64,000 bases of DNA from Duganella radicis (GTDB lineage: Bacteria > Pseudomonadota > Gammaproteobacteria > Burkholderiales > Burkholderiaceae_D), in NCBI RefSeq assembly GCF_009720825.1, contig NZ_WNKY01000025.1, positions 1-64,000 of the forward strand, given 5' to 3'. This document shows positions 1 through 7,470 of the stretch, piece after piece (position 1 is the stretch's first letter; every line of letters starts with the position of its first letter). The notes below the pieces were generated by a model that saw only the letters and a program-made list of their open reading frames with translations, made no database searches and was not told the DNA's origin. A program made the translations under genes and the position numbers.

Positions 1-127
1 GACTGCTCGAACCGCTTGGCTATATACCGCCGGCCGAAGCTGAGGCAAACTATTACCGACAACTTTCCGAGCAGGCTAAGTCGCCTGACTCACACCAAAC
101 GGCCTCCTAAATTTCCGGGGCGATTCA
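1..127 (+). mobile_element. Right end of an IS3-family insertion sequence (cut by window edge)
   Basis: Only the 3' end of the element is in the window. It holds the last codons of an IS3-type transposase followed by a terminal segment that ends in CCGGGGCGATTCA near position 127. That resembles the right inverted repeat common in IS3-family elements, which ends in a GGGGCGGTTCA-like sequence. The left end lies outside the window, so the inverted repeat pair and target duplication cannot be checked. The element abuts an attC-like sequence, so it probably inserted into or beside an integron recombination site. The boundary at 127 is an estimate. Confidence 0.7.
3..110 (+). CDS. IS3-family transposase (OrfB), C-terminal fragment
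   Basis: The frame is open from the window edge to the TAA at 108-110 and encodes about 35 residues. It carries LLEPLGYIPPAEAEANYY, the hallmark C-terminal segment of IS3-family OrfB transposases just after the DDE integrase core. The catalytic residues lie upstream, outside the window, so it cannot be told whether the gene is intact. It overlaps the terminal repeat region of the element, as usual for this family. Identification rests on this single motif, but the motif is very characteristic. Confidence 0.8.
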   Translation: MLEPLGYIPPAEAEANYYRQLSEQAKSPDSHQTAS

Positions 128-138
128 CTGCGCGTTCC

Positions 139-165
139 GGCAGCCAGTTACTTTGAACGTTAGAG
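139..165 (+). repeat. attC-like site, 3' half (integron recombination site remnant)
   Basis: The segment contains CAGTTACTTTGAAC followed by GTTAGAG at 159-165. This fits the L' and R' arms of an attC site, whose R' box is GTTRRRY, with one mismatch at the last base. The matching 5' half is not seen and was probably removed by the adjacent IS3 end. An open reading frame starts six bases downstream, as expected for an inserted gene cassette. Not tested by covariance search. Confidence 0.5.
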
Positions 166-170
166 TTTTT

Positions 171-629
171 ATGAACGACCCACACGTTTACGATAAGGCG
201 AAGTATCACTACGCGACGATCGAGGAATTGGGGCTGCCTGAAGAGCATGCGTCAAATCACACCGTCCCCATGCTGCGCTGGCTAATCGAAAAGGATCTCA
301 TGAGCGAGTTCTTCGTTTCCGAGTGCTCCGATGAACTCGCTCGATTCCGTGCTGGCGATTTGTCTATCCATGACATTTACGGCTGGTGGGATCATCGCCT
401 CATAAGCGACATGCTGACTGACCAAGGCAATGCCTTCGCATTGCATTACTTCGATTTTGCGAAGGGAACTTATCTCAAGGACTACTGCTCAACCCTGCAA
501 GGTTCGCTCCCGTCTGAATTCCATATAAGTTACTCGGATGAGAATTATCTGAAGCTCAAACCACTGATTGACGCTGCATTTTTGCGTTGGTCGGCTCCAG
601 CAAAGCCTTGGTGGAAAATATGGAGCTAA
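171..629 (+). CDS. Hypothetical protein, putative integron cassette gene
   Basis: Encodes 152 residues from ATG 171; a longer frame would start at a TTG inside the attC-like site and is less likely. There is no signal peptide or membrane segment. The N-terminal region (KYHYATIEELGLPEEHA) and a later SIHDIYGWWD segment look like a small acidic family of unknown function, possibly related to DUF7832, but I cannot confirm this. The C-terminus is rich in Trp and Lys (KPWWKIWS). Base composition is visibly lower in GC than the chromosome to the right. It sits between two attC-like sequences with almost no 5' leader, which is typical of a mobile gene cassette. Function unknown. Confidence 0.7.
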   Translation: MNDPHVYDKAKYHYATIEELGLPEEHASNHTVPMLRWLIEKDLMSEFFVSECSDELARFRAGDLSIHDIYGWWDHRLISDMLTDQGNAFALHYFDFAKGTYLKDYCSTLQGSLPSEFHISYSDENYLKLKPLIDAAFLRWSAPAKPWWKIWS

Positions 630-641
630 GTTTTGATAAAT

Positions 642-696
642 GCGTCAACCTGACGCCTGTGCGGCGCTCCGGCGCAGGTTACGTCGCGCGTTCGAC
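642..696 (+). repeat. attC-like site between two cassette genes
   Basis: The sequence can fold as GCGTCAAC, then CTGACG, a hairpin core (CCTGTGC paired with GCGCAGG), then ACGTC and GTTCGAC at 690-696. The order R'', L'', loop, L', R' and the length of about 55 bp match attC sites. The R' box GTTCGAC departs from GTTRRRY at one base. It lies between the stop of one small gene and the start of the next, exactly where a cassette attC belongs. Reading through it would give a spurious Arg-rich N-terminus to the next gene. Confidence 0.55.
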
Positions 697-699
697 CAC

Positions 700-1134
700 A
701 TGAAATTCGTCCTCTCTATCGCGGCAGCTCTAACGGCGTTGCCGGCGATCGCTTGTTCGTCGCTTCATCAACCGACCGACGCAGAGCTTTTTGCGAAGGC
801 AACTGCGGTCTTTCGTGCTCGGGTCACTGAGACGAAGTTGGCGAAATTCGCGAACCCAGCCAAGCCTTCCGAAGTGGAGGAAGTTGTCGAGGCCAGATAT
901 GAAATACGCGAAATCTTCAAAGGCACGCCATCGTCAACGGGAGTGGTGCGTGACCTACCATTCGGTCCAGGTAACTGTAGTCTCGGGCTCATGGCGGGAA
1001 CCGAATATGTTTTCTATCCTGACTCCAATGGCTTGGTGCTCATTTTCAGTGGTTCCTTCGGTTTTCTTAACTCCGAAGGAACAGATGTAAAGCCACGACT
1101 TGAAGCACTTCGCGCTCTGGCGAGTTCCAGGTGA
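700..1134 (+). CDS. Secreted hypothetical protein, putative cassette gene
   Basis: Encodes 144 residues from ATG 700. A frame opening at 640 reads through the attC-like site and gives an Arg-rich leader, so it was rejected. The N-terminus MKFVLSIAAALTALPAIAC is a signal peptide, with a cysteine at residue 19 that could be a lipoprotein or disulfide cysteine. The pattern of Cys, FRARVTET, YEIREIFKG and NCSLGLMAGTEYVFY is reminiscent of NTR/TIMP-like small secreted domains, but this is only a resemblance. The gene sits in the cassette-like run and ends seven bases before another attC-like sequence. Function unknown. Confidence 0.65.
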   Translation: MKFVLSIAAALTALPAIACSSLHQPTDAELFAKATAVFRARVTETKLAKFANPAKPSEVEEVVEARYEIREIFKGTPSSTGVVRDLPFGPGNCSLGLMAGTEYVFYPDSNGLVLIFSGSFGFLNSEGTDVKPRLEALRALASSR

Positions 1135-1140
1135 TTTATC

Positions 1141-1169
1141 CCAGCGCGCCGCTTAACTTAACGTCAGGC
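1141..1169 (+). repeat. Degenerate attC-like site, 3' half
   Basis: GCGCGCCGCTTAACTTAACG followed by CAGGC resembles the 3' arm of many attC sites. The R' box reads GTCAGGC at 163-169 where GTTAGGC would be expected. No clear 5' arm is visible before the preceding stop codon at 1132-1134. Read as an eroded site; it separates two short genes. Confidence 0.45.
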
Positions 1170-1176
1170 TTTACCC

Positions 1177-1536
1177 ATGGATGAATTGATCGAATTTCGG
1201 AAAAGCGTGGAAGCTATCGGCGGACGGACTGCCGACGCGGACGGGATCGTGCACGAGATCGCTAATGCATTGGACGTGTCTCTTCTGCCGCCGTTGTTCT
1301 CCCAACTGGAGGTCGAATCGAACCGTCTGGGGTGGTCACGGGATTGCGATTATGCTGCGGTCGCGCTGCAAGCTGCATCCTTGAGTGTTGCGTCGCCGGT
1401 CATTCGCAAAGCGATGCTCGATTTCGCGCTCGCGCGCGCGGAGTGGTGCGCTAGTTGCGCAACCGCCGGTGGTGAGGGAATAGCGCGCTCCGTTCATGTG
1501 CAAGCGCTGAGGGATTTGCTCAAGAACGGAGTCTAA
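1177..1536 (+). CDS. Hypothetical protein, putative last cassette gene
   Basis: Encodes 119 residues starting ATG 1177, directly after the degenerate attC-like site. No signal peptide or transmembrane segment is seen. The protein looks helical and acidic at the N-terminus, with alanine-rich helices in the second half. I recognise no family. The stop overlaps GTCTAAC, which fits the R'' box consensus RYYYAAC, but no matching R' box follows before the next gene, so the downstream attC would be truncated. The 167 bases between this gene and 1704 hold no other gene that I can support. Confidence 0.6.
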   Translation: MDELIEFRKSVEAIGGRTADADGIVHEIANALDVSLLPPLFSQLEVESNRLGWSRDCDYAAVALQAASLSVASPVIRKAMLDFALARAEWCASCATAGGEGIARSVHVQALRDLLKNGV

Positions 1537-1703
1537 CTCTTAATAGTCGATGACACCCGGCGGCAAGCCAGCTTTCGCCCAAAGCAGCATTAGCTGATCC
1601 CCGCCACCGCCACATCCTGCGCGCCGGCTCTGCACCTAACGCATCCCGCCGTGGACTGAACTTTTTCCCATCGTCCTCGGTCCAACTCTATGAGGAGGAC
1701 GTC

Positions 1704-2135
1704 ATGAGCAATCTGTATGAAGACGACGTTGTTGCTTGGGCGGAGCAGCAGGCCCACCTGCTACGCACAGGCCAATGGTCGCGGCTCGATATCGACAATA
1801 TCGCCGAGGAGATCGAGGATGTGGGCAAGAGCGAACAACATGAATTGCAAAGCCGGTTCAGCGTGCTGATCGCACATTTGCTGAAATGGGCGCATCAACC
1901 CGCACGGCGCGGGCGTAGCTGGCGCCGTACTATCACGGAGCAGCGTGCAGCGATTGCACGTCACCTGAGGCGGCATCCCGGTCTGAAGCCTCTGTTGGAA
2001 GAACCAGACTGGCTGGAGTCGGCCTTTGTCGACGCAAGGACGAATGTCTTTGACGAGACAGGTATTCCTGATCTCCCTCTGAGTCTGCCTTGGTCCCTCG
2101 AACAGCTGATGGCGCAGGATTTTCTTCCGGAGTGA
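1704..2135 (+). CDS. DUF29 domain-containing protein
   Basis: Encodes 143 residues with a strong ribosome-binding site (ATGAGGAGGACGTC) before ATG 1704. The opening LYEDDVVAWAEQQAHLLRTG and the following DIDNIAEEIEDVG segment are the signature of the DUF29 family, as are the C-terminal LPWSLEQLMAQDFLPE residues. The length is typical for the family. DUF29 proteins are small helical proteins of unknown function, common in cyanobacteria and proteobacteria and often in multiple copies. A divergent paralogue follows three bases later, so the two are probably cotranscribed. Confidence 0.85.
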   Translation: MSNLYEDDVVAWAEQQAHLLRTGQWSRLDIDNIAEEIEDVGKSEQHELQSRFSVLIAHLLKWAHQPARRGRSWRRTITEQRAAIARHLRRHPGLKPLLEEPDWLESAFVDARTNVFDETGIPDLPLSLPWSLEQLMAQDFLPE

Positions 2136-2138
2136 ATT

Positions 2139-2540
2139 ATGAAGATCAGTATTTACGACCCCGGCCGTTGGTCGCCGGAATTGGTATTTTGGCCGGCAGA
2201 GGGGGAAGGCGAGTACGGCAATATGCGGCAAGTATTCCTGCGGCGCTGCGCGGAACTGCTAGCGCATCTGGCGCGATGGCAGCAGCAGGAAGGCAATCAG
2301 TGTCTGTTGTGGCGGCGCTTGATTGAGTTGCAGCGTTGGCGGATTGATCGCATGATGGCTGCCGCACCGGCGTTGCGTGAGGTGCTGGCCGATGAGGAGT
2401 ACCTTCAAGATGCGTGGCTGGATGCGCTGCTCAAAGTCGTTGGTGAGGTAAATTGCTTCCAGTTGCCTGATACCTGCCCCTGGACGCTGGGGCAGGCATT
2501 GGATCAGGACTTTTTCCCGGCGGATTACTTGCCGTCGTAA
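2139..2540 (+). CDS. Divergent DUF29-like protein
   Basis: Encodes 133 residues three bases after the preceding DUF29 gene. The C-terminal pattern (EEYLQDAWLDALLKV, then TCPWTLGQALDQDFFPADYLP) aligns by eye with the end of the upstream DUF29 protein (SLPWSLEQLMAQDFLPE), so it is probably a diverged paralogue. The N-terminal DUF29 signature is replaced by a different sequence (MKISIYDPGRWSPEL). Its 3' end overlaps the 3' end of the convergent dehydrogenase gene by 16 bases. Function unknown; a toxin-antitoxin-like or partner role of the pair would be speculation. Confidence 0.7.
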   Translation: MKISIYDPGRWSPELVFWPAEGEGEYGNMRQVFLRRCAELLAHLARWQQQEGNQCLLWRRLIELQRWRIDRMMAAAPALREVLADEEYLQDAWLDALLKVVGEVNCFQLPDTCPWTLGQALDQDFFPADYLPS

Positions 2541-3925
2541 GTCACGCGGAAGATGCGGCCGGCGTAGTCGTCGGAGATGAGCAGCGAGCCGTCGGCCAGT
2601 TGGGCCACGTCGACCGGGCGGCCGATCACTTCGTCGCCGCGCAGGAAGCCGTCGATGAAGGAGGTATCACTCACCAGCTTGTTGCCGTACAGGGTAATGA
2701 AGCGCACCGTGTAGCCGATCTTGGTCGAGCGGTTCCACGAGCCATGCTCGGCCACGAAGATATTGTTGCGATACGCCTCGGGGAACTGCTTGCCGGTATA
2801 GAAGCTCAGACCCAGCGGCGCCACGTGTGGCCCCAGCTTGGCGACCGGCTCGACGAACTCTTCACAAGTGCGGCCTTTGCCGAACTGAGGATCAGGCACC
2901 GCGCCGCCGTGGCAGTACGGGAAGCCGAAGTGCTGGCCGAATTTGGTCAGCACGTTCAGCTCGCACGACGGCGTGTTGTCGCCCATCTCGTCGCGGCCGT
3001 TATCGGTGAACCACAATTGCCTGGTGGTGGGATGGAAATCGAAGCCGACTGTGTTGCGCACGCCGCGCGCCACTTCTTCCAGCTGGCTGCCGTCGGCGTT
3101 CATGCGGTAGATTTTGGCGCTCTTGGTGTCGTCGGTATCGCAGATATTGCAAGGCGCGCCGACCGGAATGTACAGCTTGCCGTCCGGGCTGGCCTTGATG
3201 ACTTTCTCGCCATGCCACTTGTCATTCGGCAGGCTGACCTTCACCACTTCATACGACGGCTTTTGCGCGTAGCGCTTGTCGATGTTGTCGAAGCGGATCA
3301 CGCGGCCGATTTCACCCACGTACAGCGCGCCGTTCAGCAGCGTGACGCCGATCGGATTCTCCAGCCCTTCGGCGATGGTGACCACCTCGGCCGACTGCTT
3401 GTCCGCACGCGGCACCAGCGCGTACACCTTGCCGGCCTTGCGCGAACCGACGTAGACGATGCCGCTGTCCGACACCACCATGCTGCGCGCGGTCGTCGCG
3501 CCCTCGGCATACACGCTGATGCGGAAGCCTTTCGGTAGCTTGAATCCAGACAGCAAATCACCGGCAGCCGGCTTGGCCGCAGCGGCAGCAGCCGGCGCCG
3601 CAGCCAGTTTCTTGCCCGCGTTGGCGGCGATATAGCCGGCCAGCAGTTCGATCTGCTGCGTGCTCAGCGCCGGCGACCACGCAGGCATATTCTTTTCCGG
3701 CACGCCCTTGCTGATGACCTTGATGAGATTGGCCTTGGTCGGCGCGCCGTGTATCCACGCGTGCTGGCCCAGCGTCGGGCCGACGGCGCCTTCCAGCTTG
3801 ACGCCATGGCAGGCCGCGCAATTGGCTTGGTACAGTTGTTCGGCCGTCTGGGCCGGCGCCGCCTGTGCGGCAAAGGAAGCGAACGCAATGCCGATGGCGG
3901 CGGCTTGCAGAGCGATCTTGTGCAT
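2525..3925 (-). CDS. Secreted cytochrome c / PQQ-type sugar dehydrogenase (sorbosone dehydrogenase-like)
   Basis: Encodes 466 residues from ATG 3925, which has AGGGGA upstream and begins a clear signal peptide ending in AQAAPAQ. A further in-frame start 36 bases upstream was not used. Domain order is signal peptide; a short class I cytochrome c domain with the haem motif CAACH and a distal NMPAW methionine; an Ala-rich linker; then a six-bladed beta-propeller of the GSDH/L-sorbosone dehydrogenase type (LSGFKLPKGFRISVYAEG to the end). Such enzymes oxidise sugars or aldoses in the periplasm and pass electrons to the respiratory chain through cytochrome c. The natural substrate cannot be read from sequence. 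It is divergent from the beta-lactamase gene. Confidence 0.85.
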   Translation of the reverse strand: MHKIALQAAAIGIAFASFAAQAAPAQTAEQLYQANCAACHGVKLEGAVGPTLGQHAWIHGAPTKANLIKVISKGVPEKNMPAWSPALSTQQIELLAGYIAANAGKKLAAAPAAAAAAKPAAGDLLSGFKLPKGFRISVYAEGATTARSMVVSDSGIVYVGSRKAGKVYALVPRADKQSAEVVTIAEGLENPIGVTLLNGALYVGEIGRVIRFDNIDKRYAQKPSYEVVKVSLPNDKWHGEKVIKASPDGKLYIPVGAPCNICDTDDTKSAKIYRMNADGSQLEEVARGVRNTVGFDFHPTTRQLWFTDNGRDEMGDNTPSCELNVLTKFGQHFGFPYCHGGAVPDPQFGKGRTCEEFVEPVAKLGPHVAPLGLSFYTGKQFPEAYRNNIFVAEHGSWNRSTKIGYTVRFITLYGNKLVSDTSFIDGFLRGDEVIGRPVDVAQLADGSLLISDDYAGRIFRVTYDGK

Positions 3926-3994
3926 ATAAGTCCCCTGATGAGTAATGCCATCATTGTACAATCTGCATCCTTGATCAACCCACCATATTGCTTC

Positions 3995-4828
3995 ATGAAG
4001 TTTTTACGCCGCATTGCCTTCGCTCTTGCCTTCACTTCGCTCCCCGCCCACGCCGGCATGGAGGCGCCGGTGGCGCCATTCCAGTTGTATGGGAGTAGCT
4101 ACTACGTTGGCCTGGAGGGCGTGGGCTCGGTGCTGATTACCTCGCCGGAAGGGCATATCCTGATCGACGGCGGCTTTCCGGAGTCGGCGGCGTACATCGC
4201 GGCCAATATCCGCACGCTGGGCTTCAAGGTGGAGGACGTCAAGCTGATCCTCAATTCGCATACGCATGGCGATCACGCCGGCGGCATTGCGGAGTTGCAG
4301 CGCCTAAGCGGCGCGATTGTGGTCTCCAGTCCGGTATCGGTGGCGGCGTTGCGAAGTGGGATGGCGGGCAAGGATGATCCACAATTCGCGGATCTGTCGC
4401 CGTTCCCGCAGATTGGCGCGGCGCAGGCGGTGGCGGATGGCGAGGTGGTGCGGGTTGGCCCGCTGGCGGTGACGGCTTTCTACTCGCCGGGCCATACCAG
4501 CAGCGGCGTCAGTTGGGCCTGGGCTTCGTGCCAGCAGGGGCGCTGCGCTTCGATGGTGTTTGCCGACAGTCTCAATCCCTACGCCAGCGCGGGCTATCGG
4601 TTCAGCGACCACAATGATGTTGTGCAGGACTTCGGTTACAGCTATACCGTGTTCAACCGTCTGCCGTGCGATGTGCTGATCGCCGCGCATCCAGGCTCCG
4701 CCGAGTTGCGCGAGCAGGCGGCACGCGGCACGCTGATTGGCGATGGCGGCGCCTGCAAGCGCTATGCCGCCGCCTCACGCGAAAATTTGAAGGCCCGCCT
4801 CAGCAAGGAGCGGGCAGCCGCCCGGTAA
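3995..4828 (+). CDS. Subclass B3 metallo-beta-lactamase
   Basis: Encodes 277 residues from ATG 3995 with a signal peptide cleaved near residue 20 (PAHAG). The MBL fold carries the zinc ligands His89, His91, Asp93 and His94 (HTHGDH), His167 (SPGHTSSG) and His232 (AAHPGS). ADSL at 190-193 matches the B3 serine position, so this is B3 rather than B1/B2 or a glyoxalase. Chromosomal B3 enzymes are known in related bacteria (for example THIN-B of Janthinobacterium). It should hydrolyse beta-lactams including carbapenems in the periplasm, though activity is inferred. No mobile element flanks it and no ampR-like regulator is adjacent. It has no obvious strong ribosome-binding site. Confidence 0.93.
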   Translation: MKFLRRIAFALAFTSLPAHAGMEAPVAPFQLYGSSYYVGLEGVGSVLITSPEGHILIDGGFPESAAYIAANIRTLGFKVEDVKLILNSHTHGDHAGGIAELQRLSGAIVVSSPVSVAALRSGMAGKDDPQFADLSPFPQIGAAQAVADGEVVRVGPLAVTAFYSPGHTSSGVSWAWASCQQGRCASMVFADSLNPYASAGYRFSDHNDVVQDFGYSYTVFNRLPCDVLIAAHPGSAELREQAARGTLIGDGGACKRYAAASRENLKARLSKERAAAR

Positions 4829-4869
4829 GTGCAAGGGATGCGCTGAACTGGCACGGCCCGCCGCCGGCG

Positions 4870-6534
4870 TCAGTCGCCGGTGCCGGTGCGCAGGCGGGGC
4901 AGGGCGGGCGCCGCCCTGGCCGTCGCACGGCCGCGTGCGGTGGCGATCGGCGTCACATGGGCACGGCCTGCCGGCTGCGCGCCATCCACCGTGAACACGC
5001 TGACCAGCTCCGCCAACTGGGATGCCTGGCCTTGCAGCGCCGACGCTGCCGCCGAGGCTTCCTCCACCAGCGATGCGTTCTGCTGCGTCACGCCGTCCAT
5101 CTCGATGATGGCGCGGTTGATTTGTTCGATGCCGGCTTCCTGCTCACCGCTGGCTGCACTGATCTGCTCCATGATTGCGCTGACGTCGCGGATATTGCGC
5201 ACCACGTCCTCCATGGTCTTACCGGCTTCGTCCACCAGCGCGTTGCCGCTGTCGATCTTTTCCACCGACGCATTGATCAGGTGCTTGATGTCCTTGGCCG
5301 CGCTGGCCGAGCGTTGCGCCAGCGTGCGCACTTCCTGCGCCACCACGGCAAAGCCGCGGCCCTGTTCGCCGGCACGGGCTGCTTCCACCGCCGCGTTCAA
5401 GGCCAGGATATTGGTCTGGAAGGCGATGCCGTCGATCACGCCGATGATGTCGACGATCTGGCGCGACGACGCGCTGATCGATTCCATGGTGCTGACCACG
5501 CCGCCGACCACCTCGCCGCCGCGCGCGGCCACGCCGGAAGCGCTGGCCGCCAGCTGGTTGGCCTGACGGGCCAGGTCGGTATTCTGCTTGACAGTGGCGG
5601 TCAGTTCTTCCATCGACGATGCCGTCTCCTCCAGCGAACCGGCCTGCTGCTCGGTGCGCGAGGACAGGTCGAGGTTGCCGCTGGCGATTTCATCGGAGGC
5701 GTTGGCCACCGCCTCGGTACTGCCACGCACTTCGCTGACGATGGCGGCCAGGCGGTCGCGCATGGTGGCGATGCTGTACAGCAGACTGGAGCGGTCGCCG
5801 CTGGCCAGTTGCACCGGCACGGTCAGGTCGCCGCCGGCGATGCGGTCGGTGATGCTGGCCGCGTAGCCCGGTTCGCCGCCGAGCTGTTTCAGCAACGAGC
5901 GGCTGATCAGCCAGCCCAGCAGCAGCGCCAGCGCGATCGAAGACGCGCTCAGCACGGTAATCATCCATGCCGAGCCGACGCTGCGGTTGTGAATGTTGAC
6001 GCCGATCTCATCGATCACCGCCTGCTGGCGCGCCACCAGCGCCGCCATATGGTTCACATACAACGCACCGGCCGGAATGAATTCCTGCTCGATGATCTGG
6101 TTGGCCTTGTCCATGTCGCCAGCCGCCTTGGCGGCGAACGCGCGTTTGCGGGCGTCCTGGTAGACCTTGCGCTGGCTGAAGGCAGCGTCCAGCAGCGACT
6201 TGGCTTGCGGGTCCTCCAGTATTTCCACCAACTGGCGCTGGTTGGCTTCGGCGATTTTGGAATTGGTGGCTATGCCGTCCTCAAAGAATTTCTGTGAGAC
6301 CGCATCATGGGTCCGGGCGGCGGCCAGCGCGCGCTGCACATTGGTTTCGACGATGGCCTTCCACGCGCTGACCAGGCGCTCGGTCTTGAGGTGATGGGCG
6401 AGCAGGGCGTCGGTGTCGGCGGCCGTCTGGCGGATGCTGAGCCAGCTGGCGAGGGCCACGCCCAGCAGCAGCAGCAGGGTTGCGCCAAAGCCCACGGCCA
6501 GCCGGTTGCTGACCTTCATATCGGATAATTTCAT
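4870..6534 (-). CDS. Methyl-accepting chemotaxis protein
   Basis: Encodes 554 residues from ATG 6534; a TTG nine bases upstream is an alternative. The order is a TM1 segment (about 15-32), a periplasmic four-helix-bundle ligand domain, TM2 (about 190-210), a HAMP domain, then the long coiled-coil signalling domain. The highly conserved hairpin tip is present (EAARAGEQGRGFAVVAQEVR). Paired methylation helices are visible as SLEETASSMEELTATVKQN and QNASLVEEASAAASAL. The C-terminus lacks a CheR-binding NWETF-like pentapeptide and is Arg/Ala-rich. It probably senses a small periplasmic ligand and controls CheA. It is convergent with the beta-lactamase gene. Confidence 0.95.
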   Translation of the reverse strand: MKLSDMKVSNRLAVGFGATLLLLLGVALASWLSIRQTAADTDALLAHHLKTERLVSAWKAIVETNVQRALAAARTHDAVSQKFFEDGIATNSKIAEANQRQLVEILEDPQAKSLLDAAFSQRKVYQDARKRAFAAKAAGDMDKANQIIEQEFIPAGALYVNHMAALVARQQAVIDEIGVNIHNRSVGSAWMITVLSASSIALALLLGWLISRSLLKQLGGEPGYAASITDRIAGGDLTVPVQLASGDRSSLLYSIATMRDRLAAIVSEVRGSTEAVANASDEIASGNLDLSSRTEQQAGSLEETASSMEELTATVKQNTDLARQANQLAASASGVAARGGEVVGGVVSTMESISASSRQIVDIIGVIDGIAFQTNILALNAAVEAARAGEQGRGFAVVAQEVRTLAQRSASAAKDIKHLINASVEKIDSGNALVDEAGKTMEDVVRNIRDVSAIMEQISAASGEQEAGIEQINRAIIEMDGVTQQNASLVEEASAAASALQGQASQLAELVSVFTVDGAQPAGRAHVTPIATARGRATARAAPALPRLRTGTGD

Positions 6535-6669
6535 AGTGCTCAAGATTATTATTTAAAAGAAACATATGTTTCTCATTTGATTCTAGCACCAGAACGAAAA
6601 TGGCGTATGGCAGTACCTCGCGGTTAACGTGGATTTACAAAGCTGACATGCTTTGGTAGGCTGCGTGGC

Positions 6670-7386
6670 ATGTCTGCCATTATTGATTTTGATGTACCGT
6701 TTGACGGTAAGGTGCTGAAAGCCGACCACTACATGGGGCGTGACAGCAATCGGATTTTGTATCTGCACGGCGCCGGCACCAGCACCCGGCGTGGCCACCA
6801 TATGGTGCGCGATGCATTGCAGCGGCGCGGACTGGGCAGCGTATGCTTTGACGCCATCGGCCATGGCGAGACGGGCGGCACGTTTGCGGAATCGTCCGTG
6901 GCCAGCCGCACGCGACAGGCGCAGGCGGTATTGGCCGCCGCAAGCGTGTTGACGGAGCCGCTGGTGGTGTTTGGCGCCAGCATGGGCGCTTACAACGCCA
7001 TCCGCCTGACGGAGCAGCATCGGGTCGATGCGCTGGTGCTGATCGTGCCGGGTGTGTTCACGCCATTGGCCTACGAGGTGCCGTTCGGACCGGAGTTCTC
7101 CACCATCATCCGCCGCGAGCGCAGTTGGGCTGATAGCGACGCCTGGGACATTCTCGCGCGCTTTGAAGGCCGCCTGCTGGTGATCCACGCCGAGCATGAC
7201 GCGGTCATTCCGCGGGAGATACCGGAGCGGCTGGTGGAATCGGCGCGCAAGGCTCAATCGCGCCAACTGCACATTGTGCGCGGCGCCGAACACAATCGCC
7301 TGTGGACACTGCTGGCTGAAACGCCGGCAAGCTTTGAAGCCGCCGTCGATATGGTCGCAGCGACGGTGAATGGCGGAAGGCAGTAG
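6670..7386 (+). CDS. Alpha/beta hydrolase
   Basis: Encodes 238 residues, with a typical alpha/beta hydrolase fold: an oxyanion segment (YLHGAGTS), the nucleophile elbow GASMG around residue 103, an acidic residue in EHDAVIP, and the catalytic His in GAEHNRL. No signal peptide is seen, so it is probably cytoplasmic. The substrate is unknown. It is divergent from the chemoreceptor gene. Its last 16 bases (7371-7386) overlap the 3' end of the tRNA-Sec gene on the other strand, so its final codons (GRQ and stop) are also acceptor-stem DNA. Confidence 0.85.
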   Translation: MSAIIDFDVPFDGKVLKADHYMGRDSNRILYLHGAGTSTRRGHHMVRDALQRRGLGSVCFDAIGHGETGGTFAESSVASRTRQAQAVLAAASVLTEPLVVFGASMGAYNAIRLTEQHRVDALVLIVPGVFTPLAYEVPFGPEFSTIIRRERSWADSDAWDILARFEGRLLVIHAEHDAVIPREIPERLVESARKAQSRQLHIVRGAEHNRLWTLLAETPASFEAAVDMVAATVNGGRQ

Positions 7387-7466
7387 GAGTCGAACTTACG
7401 AGGGAGCGGCTGACGCCCCCCACCGGGTTTGAAGCCCGGCCCCATCACCGGATGAGTATGCCTTCC
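7371..7466 (-). tRNA. selC: tRNA-Sec (UCA anticodon)
   Basis: Read on the minus strand, a 96-base tRNA begins GGAAGGCA at 7466 and ends TGCCTTCC-G-CCA at 7371, giving an 8-bp acceptor stem. The anticodon stem-loop GGGCTTCAAACCC carries UCA. A long variable arm (about GGGGGGCGTCAGCCGCTCCC) and a T arm with GTTCGACTCC follow. The 8-bp acceptor, extended variable arm and UCA anticodon are diagnostic for bacterial selenocysteine tRNA. The CCA end is encoded. It lies four bases after the selB stop, so it is probably the last unit of the fdh-sel operon and cut out of that transcript, or it uses its own promoter within selB. Confidence 0.95.
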
Positions 7467-7470
7467 TTGT

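Noticed and set aside
640..699. An N-terminal extension (Arg-rich) of the second cassette gene
   Set aside because: These codons are the attC-like site; ATG 700 starts a proper signal peptide.
3749..3994. An N-terminal extension of the metallo-beta-lactamase upstream of 3995
   Set aside because: It would overlap the divergent dehydrogenase start and bury the signal peptide in the middle of the protein.
6544..6669. Regulatory site between chemoreceptor and hydrolase
   Set aside because: The gap is AT-rich and surely holds promoters, but I could not pick a convincing -35/-10 pair or operator.
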